This document shows positions 57,651-64,000 of a stretch of DNA of 64,000 bases, in pieces. Origin of the DNA: Patiria pectinifera (lineage: Eukaryota > Echinodermata > Asteroidea > Valvatida > Asterinidae); contig CM057144.1 of NCBI GenBank assembly GCA_029964075.1, forward strand, positions 3,061,281-3,125,280. Direction: 5' to 3'. The notes below the pieces were generated by a model. The model saw only the letters and a list, made by a program, of their open reading frames with translations. It ran no database searches and had not been told where the DNA came from. Position numbers and translations under genes: made by a program. Each line of letters starts with the position of its first letter. The first letter of the stretch is position 1.

Positions 57651-58114
57651 TTTGTAATTATCTGGGCTACTTCTGGATTAGTTTCACATTATTTTTTGGT
57701 GCCAAAGATACGATTTGAATATTTTGTAAATATTGTGCAGTGTGTATTGATCCCAAAACGAAATTTTGCTGTGGCAATTTTTTATATTTTTGGCAATAGA
57801 AAATATTGGCAATCATAGATTTTTTTTGTGCTTATTTTATGCTTCATCTGTAAAGGTATTTCCATTGATATATTTATTGAATGTAACATCCTGCTGACAA
57901 CTTACGAACCAAAGAGTAAAAAATGTAGACATTTTAGGGTAAATTTCATATACTGTAAAGAATTTATGTATTCCAATAACTGAGCACTATATTCAGGGTT
58001 TTTTACTGTTTGTAATTTAGACAATAATGAATAAAATTGAATCCAGAAATTCATAAACTTGAGACTTACACGTATTATGTACATGTACTCCAGTTTGTTA
58101 TTTGCATGACTGTA

Positions 58115-58320
58115 TTAACCCAAACTCCATCAAAATCTATCCCCCATTTTGGTGGATTTTTGGGGACTTGGTCCTGAAGGCCTGGTTTGACTAAATATTG
58201 ATGGAGTATGATGGACTTGGGCCTGGAGGCTCAAAGCAAAGCATGCATTGGAAGCAGTGTGATTGATGGATTTTGGCGGACTTGGTTCGGTACTCATTAA
58301 AAGACAGTTGCGAGTTAGTG
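58115..58320 (+). mobile_element. TTAA/CCCTA MITE family, copy like 15775-16096
   Basis: Starts TTAACCCAAACTCCATC and contains GGGGACTTGGTCCTGAAGG and TGATGGACTTGGGCCTG. The right end is degenerate (GCGAGTTAG). Confidence 0.6.
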
Positions 58321-58525
58321 TAAAAGAAAATATTTATTTATTCTCACCCCCCCCCCCCCTTGGTCGCTTGAAAGTATTATTTTCCTTACAAAAGAAATCA
58401 AAGATTGTTTTTGGACACAAAAAAGATGAGTAACAAGGCTTTTAATTCTGATGACCATATGTAAACATCTACAAGTGTGTACGCATGCGTAGTACATCAC
58501 GGCGGTCATTTCCGAAATATTCAAA

Positions 58526-61500
58526 ATGGCCGACAGTAATCGGGAGTTGTCGTACGAAATTTACTGGACCCGCGATGGTATCCTTTATAATCGTTAAATA
58601 ACAGTATCACCTGTTTCTCGTTGAGCAGACTTGTAGACGGTAACTTGTTTATGAGTGTACATTTGTTTTGGTATCGTCAGAGATACAATAAACGGCGTTA
58701 AGTTGCTGTTTACGTTCGTATGCTCGCCGAACAGCGACCGACCACCAGCACGGCAGCAGTGCCGACGTTCCTGCGCTGCTAACGCTATGCCTAGTATTGG
58801 CTACTCAGTCATTGGTGAACCATAAACAATGGAGCTATAAAAAGGCTGAGCAGTTTGATTCACAGAGAAAGGAAGCACATAGGCTGTGCAACAATGCATG
58901 TATCTTTACAGAGCTTACCATCTTTATCACATTTATCAATGGAAGTGGAAGTCAGTTTGAAAAGGAAATTCATGAAATGAAAATAGCTTGAGTAACTCCA
59001 GCTGACATGCTCCATATTCATTCACATGTAACGCGGGAGGAACAACCTGTTATTTTTATGTGGTAGCAAGAGACCCTAAAAAAACGGCCTCTCCAAAATT
59101 GTCCGAATTTCACCTCTTTTATCCCACCCCAGAGTTCATTTACATACCTCATACATTCAGCAGTCATTTACGAAGCCTAATGATCGACTTGAAACAGACC
59201 ACACAAAAAAAAAGTGAAAAATCTTGACGATTTCGGTGGCTTGTCCGTAAAAATACGCCAGTTCCAACCGCTGTCTTCCATTTTGTTTTAGTAATTATGT
59301 AAATGTTGCCTCACGTGTGACATCAAGAAATCTGCGCGCGCAATGTATGTGGGTACCACACCGCTTTCAAGCGCCGCAAGTGAGTTCAATTTTCGTCTGG
59401 TGCGTTGTCGCGGAAAGCAAGACAACGAGAATGCCCTCCACGGCAACGCACCAGACGAAAATTGAACTCACTTACGGCGCCTGAAAGCGGTGTGGTACCC
59501 ACATACATCGCGCGCGCGCCGTTTTTTTTTTATGTAATCACGTGATGCATACATTTACATAATTACTAAAACAAAATGGAAGACAGCGGTTGGAACTGGC
59601 GTATTTTTACGGACAAGCCACCGAAATCGTCAAGATTTTTCACTTTTTTTTTTTGTGGTCTGTTTCAAGTCGATCATTAGGCTTCGTAAATGACTGCTGA
59701 ATGTATGAGGTATGTAAATGAACTCTGGGGTGGGATAAAAGAGGTGAAATTCTGACAATTTTGGAGAGGCAGTTTTTTTAGGGTCTCTTGCTACCACATA
59801 AAAATAACAGGTTGTTCCTCCAGCGTTACATGTGAATGAATATGGAGCATGTCAGCTGGAGTTACTCAAGCTAAAATAAAAACAGTTTTGATCAGCAGAG
59901 GTTGAAAAGACCGCTGTGATTTGCATGTCTCTATAAACTGCTAGTGGCATAGCCCCACTAGTGTGGCCGTCGGTATGCTGCTCTGAACCTTAGGTTCAGC
60001 GCAGCATACCGACAGCCACACTAGTGGGGCTACTACTAGTGGCAGTGCTACACCCTGTACACACAGTTGTACCAAAGAACTTGCCAAAGTTATAAGTCCT
60101 AGACTGAATCTAAATAAAACATCATTGCTTGAGGCTGCAAAAGTCATGAAAGTCATTGTTTTGTAGAATCAGAAATGACAGCCAACAATTGTAAAAAGTT
60201 GTAACATATATACGGGTTACCATGAATCAAAATAATTGAATCAATTAATTTATAATGATAATTGTGCTGTATAAATTCCGTAACATATGTTTCAGAAAGT
60301 GTTTACAACAGCGACTCTGAAGGTGTTTTGCATTCATATGCCCCAGGTAATACTGTTAATATAATTATGAAATCTGAAACTGTGTATTTTGGGTCATTCC
60401 GTCGGAAAGAATGCAGTATCCAAAAAATGTTGCGGGTATTTTGCGACGCGCTGTATACCTTTAACTGGTTTCCTTAACCCTAACTCCCTAGGCCTTTTTG
60501 CTAGGATGTAGCCTCAATCCTGCAAAATACTCCAATTGGCCTCATGGAAAAATAGCATAATAGCCTCAATCCTGCAAATTCCTCCATTATTTCTTGGTTA
60601 TTGTCTGTGGGGGGGGGGGGGGTACCACTGCCTGAATCCTGCAAAATCTAGCAGCAGTGACTGTCAATATGTTGAGGCTTGCGCTTGGCCAGTGACATCC
60701 TGGAGCAGTACGGAGGATTTCAAGCATAATCCAGGCCTATATTTATGCATGGCTGAGCAAAAAACAACACAAGGTCCGGCCCAAGACCTTGACAAAGTGC
60801 ATCCTACGAAATCAGTAACGCACTTTTGCCATGTTACCTCAATCCTCCAAATTCCTCCACTCTGGCAAAGAGGATTTTGAAGGATTCAGGGTGGCTAGGG
60901 TTAATAACAATTGTGTGCACTCTGAATTCTTGGTCATCAGGAGTTGACCAGCAAGGCAATAGGAAACCAACGCAGAAAACGAAACACCAGCAACGGAGAG
61001 ATGTACCGAGCAGAGCTTCACGAGATGAGCAGATGATGGACGGACGAGACGGGAAACTGGGAAGACACGAAAGACGGAAAGAAAAAGAGACCAAGACGGC
61101 GAAAACAGCATCAATGGTAGTGTCAACAAAATACATCCTTTTTTTTGACAATTTTTTTTTTACGGGGCGTGCGGGATGGAGTGAAGTTTGTTATTTATAT
61201 AAAATATGTATTGTTTCTTGTTGATCAGGGTTAAATTATGTTGTCTGTTGGATGTTTTGTGTGTCGATTCTTATTTATTTGTTGCGAAGGCTGCATCAAC
61301 AAAAAATAATACGATGGATCTTCACAAGTCAAGAATTAAATGAATTGTACACAGTTTATGGTTTGTGTACTGCAAAGTTAAGGCCAAGGAAAAAAATAAC
61401 TGGTTTATCGTCCCAGACCGCTTCCTTTTTTTCGGCCCGCCTCCTTTTTTTAAAAATCATACATTTGCAATATATTTTGTCTTTGTATTTGTTTTTAACA

Positions 61501-64000
61501 AAATTGCAGCCATGTATGCAATATCAGAATCTGGTAGAAAGGGTAACGACACCTTTGGACATAAAAGTGTCAGCAAAAGAGTCGAGAAAATGGAAGAACC
61601 CATCTGCCATCCTGGAAAATCCGCCCTCTTTGGGGACAAAAAGAGCCTTTTTCTTCAAAAAGGCTGTTCGAGAAACTATTCTTTTTATTTGGCCTAATGT
61701 ATAGTCTCTAAAGTTACAATGATGAATTAATTAAAAAATTGATTAAAGCAGTATTTTTCAATCTGAAACGTCCAGCGGAAGTTGACCTTGTTCCTACAGT
61801 ACAATACTCTTTACGATTTATTCTATGATTTATAAATTGACAGGTTGTCTATTTTTGAATTTTCATTTTTCAATTTGTAGGAGGTGACAAAGAGAAACGA
61901 CAAGCCGTCTTTGAAAGACCTTCGGCCAGAGGACAAAAAGAGGATCGCCAATTTAATAAGAGAACTCGCAAAGTAAGGAAACACACATTCACCGCATCTC
62001 AAATTTCTTACTCAAGAGAGCTAATTTCTGAAACACGAATCCAGTACTTTCCAAGTTGTATAGGAACAGACTTGTTGGTCCGTGATTTGAAAGTCAATTT
62101 TTTTTTTCCCCACTTTCTCCTCAAACTCCTCCCCCAGGGTAGGCGAAGAGAAGGAGGTCATTGTCCAACAGCTCAATGTGGAGCGACGTTCGTACGAAGA
62201 CAAAGTCAGCAAGTTGCAGCAGCAGATGGAGGCCATCATAGAAGAGAGAGAATATATCCTTTTCAAAATTCTGGTCAAGGCCAGTCCAGGATATCAATAT
62301 TCATGTCCTGTAAAAATATTTTCACTACTATTTATTTCTGGTAATGAAACCAAGGATTCCTCAAAAGCGCCCTAGGCACTGTAGCTCGCAAGCCCGAAGA
62401 AACCAGTAGAGAGGAGACAGTGAGAACAAATTACAGTTTTAGATGTGGGTAGAAAATCCCAGAAGAATATTCTGGGGGAAACCCACGGAATCAGGCAGGG
62501 ACTGAAAACCCAATCTACATATTGGCTCAGGCAGGAATCGAACCCGGGTCACAGCGGTGGAAGGCGAGGAAAGTACCGCTACGCCAACCTGACTCCCCAT
62601 ACACTACATTACTAGTGCAGACGTCTTACAGCTCGACCCCTAAACCTGGCAGGGTTGGATGGCCGGTTTGAATCTGATTTACCATTGGGAAGTCTCATTT
62701 TGGGTGACTGAGTTTGTCAAGCAAACATTCTTTAACGTTTGTCACACTGACACAGACGCAATATTTGGAATGCCAGAAGCTCTTGGCAGAGTACCAGTCA
62801 CAGCTGGCGTCCGAACAAGAGAAGCTCGCCGTGTCATTGCACCATCCAGTATCCCCTCCGAAGGTACATTTTCATTCATTTAGAAAACAATATTCTGAGA
62901 TCTCGATTTCAATTCAAAAGTTGCCGAAGCATGTTTTGAGTTGCCCCCAAAATCAACATCCGGGACGCGTTCTTGTTCAGCCGATTGCAGCTACGCGATG
63001 TCACGCACTGAACCGTTGAATTATAGCAACCACACATGTGTGTGCGTCGTGTCAACGTTCGCGCATGCACCCACTCACAGCTTCGCCAAATTAAAAACGA
63101 ACTACTAATGAAAATTTTCAAAATGCATCTTTAGACGCATGTTTGGAAATGACCTTTTTTTAAAAAAAATTTTCTCAAAATGATTGCATGCCAGAAAGAA
63201 TAATGTCAAAGGGAATTTAGTGCCATTACTATCTTCAAACCAAGTATGCCTTTTAACAATAATTTCTACAGTTTCTTTTTGGATAGCTGCAAATGATTAC
63301 TTAAGATTTGCTCGTGGAAATTTGACTTTTTCTTTGGTTTGATTTTTTTTTACGGACAGTTCAACATGGTCCCACAGTCACCTGCAAAAGCAAAGCCTGA
63401 TAATGGGCCAACAGTTACAAACCAATCATTTGTACAACCAAACGGGTTTAATCCAAGAATGCCCAGACAGACTATGCAACGGCCCAGCACCCAGCATGTC
63501 ACCCAAGGCCACCCTAATGGGTACCCAAGTGCACCCAATCAAAATGGGTACAGGTACCCCGGTACCCATCCTGCTGCACCCAGCCTGAAGCACGGCAACC
63601 ACCCGTCAAGAGTTGACAGGAACCTACCCCCGGGCACCCAGCAGTACCCAGTACCCAGCGGCCAGCCGCACCACCACCCATCCAGCCTGGATCCCGAGTT
63701 TAACCCAACGCTAGCCAGCACCCACAGATCCCAACCTTCCAACGGCGAGAGCAACAGAAGCTGGGCTGAACCGCAGGCAGCCGGCAGCGGGACGCCTGCC
63801 ATGTTCGTGTCTTACGGAAACACCGGCGGATACGTGCTTCGACCGGGGCTCGACACCGAACAGGGGATACACTTCCCCCAGACGGGTCCGCCGAGCGGTT
63901 ATCTCAAGGATTCGCAAGAGACGCTTGCTTCCAGATCCCAGTCCGGAGAATTCAGGCCTCTTCAGCCGGAACTGGAAACCGACTTCGAGAGTCAAGGAAG
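58526..64000 (+). CDS. KIAA1328: hinderin (KIAA1328), 5' seven exons, continues past the window
   Basis: Exons 58526-58577, 60296-60346, 60941-61116, 61881-61972, 62138-62253, 62748-62863 and 63360 to beyond 64000, all in compatible phase, encode at least 414 residues. The match to human hinderin is clear in three consecutive exons: SLKDLRPEDKKRIANLIREL (103-122), VGEEKEVIVQQLNVERRSYE (125-144, coiled coil), then QYLECQKLLAEYQSQL and SEQEKLAVSL (167-193). In the N-terminal exons, WTRDESVYNSDSEG resembles the human acidic start. Exon 3 is basic and K/R/E-rich. Exon 7 is open for 213 codons without a stop, is rich in P, H, N, Q and G, and diverges from vertebrates. Human hinderin was reported to bind the cohesin subunit SMC3. 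Introns 1 and 5 look U12-type; see those entries. Start chosen at ATG 58526, followed by MADSNRELSYEIYWTRD. Confidence 0.88.
58975..59882. mobile_element. 890-bp foldback element in hinderin intron 1
   Basis: The left arm 58984-59407 (starting TAGCTTGAGTAACTCCAGC) and the right arm 59444-59873 (ending GCTGGAGTTACTCAAGCTA) are near-identical reverse complements, about 425 bp each, around a 36-nt loop. Both arms carry CGCGCGCG runs. The 9 bp outside are AAATGAAAA (left) and AAATAAAAA (right), 8 of 9 alike. No coding frame. Confidence 0.9.
59941..60044. repeat. 83-bp palindrome between 9-bp direct repeats
   Basis: The 41-bp arms around a single T at 59991 (arm start TAGCCCCACTAGTGTGGC, 2 mismatches) span 59950-60032. 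CTAGTGGCA stands at 59941-59949 and again at 60036-60044. Located in hinderin intron 1, 68 bp right of the 890-bp foldback. Confidence 0.9.
60474..60904 (+). mobile_element. 430-bp TTAA/CCCTAA MITE in hinderin intron 2
   Basis: Starts TTAACCCTAACTCCCTAGG and ends GGCTAGGGTTAA; the body is shared with 18466-18734. The right end is 36 bp before the exon 3 acceptor. A G-run lies at 60609-60621. Confidence 0.7.
61380..61695 (+). repeat. dispersed repeat shared with 33010-33180
   Basis: ATCTGGTAGAAAGGGTAACG, GTGTCAGCAAAAGAGTCGAG and ATGGAAGAACCC match the copy at 33010. Frames through it (61365-61697) are repeat-derived. Located in hinderin intron 3. Confidence 0.6.
62254..62747 (+). other. U12-type AT-AC intron (hinderin intron 5)
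   Basis: The donor is GAGAGAAT|ATATCCTTTT, the exact AT-AC minor-spliceosome consensus. The branch motif TTCTTTAAC (62728-62736) is 8 of 9 to consensus. The intron ends CACAC with the branch A 12 nt upstream, then exon 6 begins TGACACAG. Joining the exons this way gives E-R-E-L-T-Q-T-Q-Y-L-E-C-Q, which aligns without gaps to human E-R-E-A-L-Q-L-Q-Y-R-E-C-Q. No GT donor nearby gives the right length. The intron contains a SINE. Confidence 0.88.
62355..62599 (-). mobile_element. tRNA-derived SINE, family 1, reverse copy
   Basis: In reverse it has the same head as 12774-13050 (A box GGCGTAGCGGTA, B box GGTTCGATTCC at plus 62533-62543) and the same body (AGAATATTCTTCTGGG, CTACAGTGCCTAGGGC). Inserted in the AT-AC intron. 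Confidence 0.8.
62883..63305 (-). mobile_element. AGTCCATCATTTG-family MITE, copy 7
   Basis: It runs from the GAGATCTCGATTTCAATTC block to TTGGATAGCTGCAAATGATT in reverse orientation; the end beyond the GAGATC block is missing. Located in hinderin intron 6. Confidence 0.7.

Larger units (their letters stand above)
58578..60295 (+). other. U12-type GT-AG intron (hinderin intron 1)
   Basis: The 5' splice site is GATG|GTATCCTTTA, an exact match to the minor-spliceosome donor RTATCCTTT. Near the 3' end TTCCGTAAC (60276-60284) matches the U12 branch consensus TTCCTTAAC at 8 of 9 positions. The branch A (60283) is 12 nt from the terminal AG, and there is no long pyrimidine tract. Phase 1 on both sides joins D17 to E18. 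Confidence 0.85.

Noticed and set aside
62254..62860. Hinderin exon 5 extended to a GT donor at about 62272
   Set aside because: It would add extra residues (YILFKIL) with no counterpart in human hinderin, whereas the AT-AC junction aligns without gaps.

Overview
This window looks like nuclear DNA of a marine deuterostome invertebrate, most likely an echinoderm or close relative. Coding sequence is sparse and cut into short exons by GT-AG introns. The encoded proteins align over their length with animal (including human) families. The non-coding DNA is full of tRNA-derived SINEs, MITEs and TACATGTA-rich sequence. The phylum is inference; no rRNA or mitochondrial marker is present.

Layout. 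Bases 1-11561 hold no gene. They are a head-to-tail array of eight non-autonomous rolling-circle-like (Helentron/HINE-like) elements. The elements share a 3' hairpin followed by CTAG, and they are largely built of a 171-bp tandem unit carrying CRE-type TGACGTCA palindromes. A ninth element with the same ends but a different interior sits alone at 20793-22369. From 11.6 to 30 kb there are only fragments of genes: a candidate plus-strand last exon (12287-12409), a 196-codon minus-strand first exon of an unrecognised protein (22785-23372), and a two-exon minus-strand gene start (28126-29653). That gene start is head to head with the next gene.

Three genes are complete and one is cut by the window edge. 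A Tctex-type dynein light chain (DYNLT2B, 5 exons, 30143-34991, plus) is a ciliary dynein-2 subunit. An SLC22-family organic ion transporter (10 exons, 51844-42984, minus, 492 aa) is a plasma-membrane major-facilitator protein. An alpha-1,3-fucosyltransferase of family GT10 (2 exons, 54183-56316, plus, 463 aa) is a Golgi enzyme. The 5' part of the hinderin gene (KIAA1328; 7 exons seen, 58526 to beyond the window end, plus) encodes a coiled-coil protein. These genes do not form one pathway; they are ordinary neighbours with their own promoters.

The most notable observations are these. (1) Hinderin appears to carry two minor-spliceosome (U12-type) introns, one GT-AG (intron 1) and one AT-AC (intron 5), each with a U12 donor and a branch-point motif 12 nt from the acceptor. 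(2) The element array at the left edge has compensatory changes that preserve the terminal hairpin. (3) Several near-perfect palindromes lie between 8-9 bp direct repeats, including an 890-bp foldback inside U12-type intron 1 of hinderin. Three of these foldbacks begin with TAG and end with CTA.
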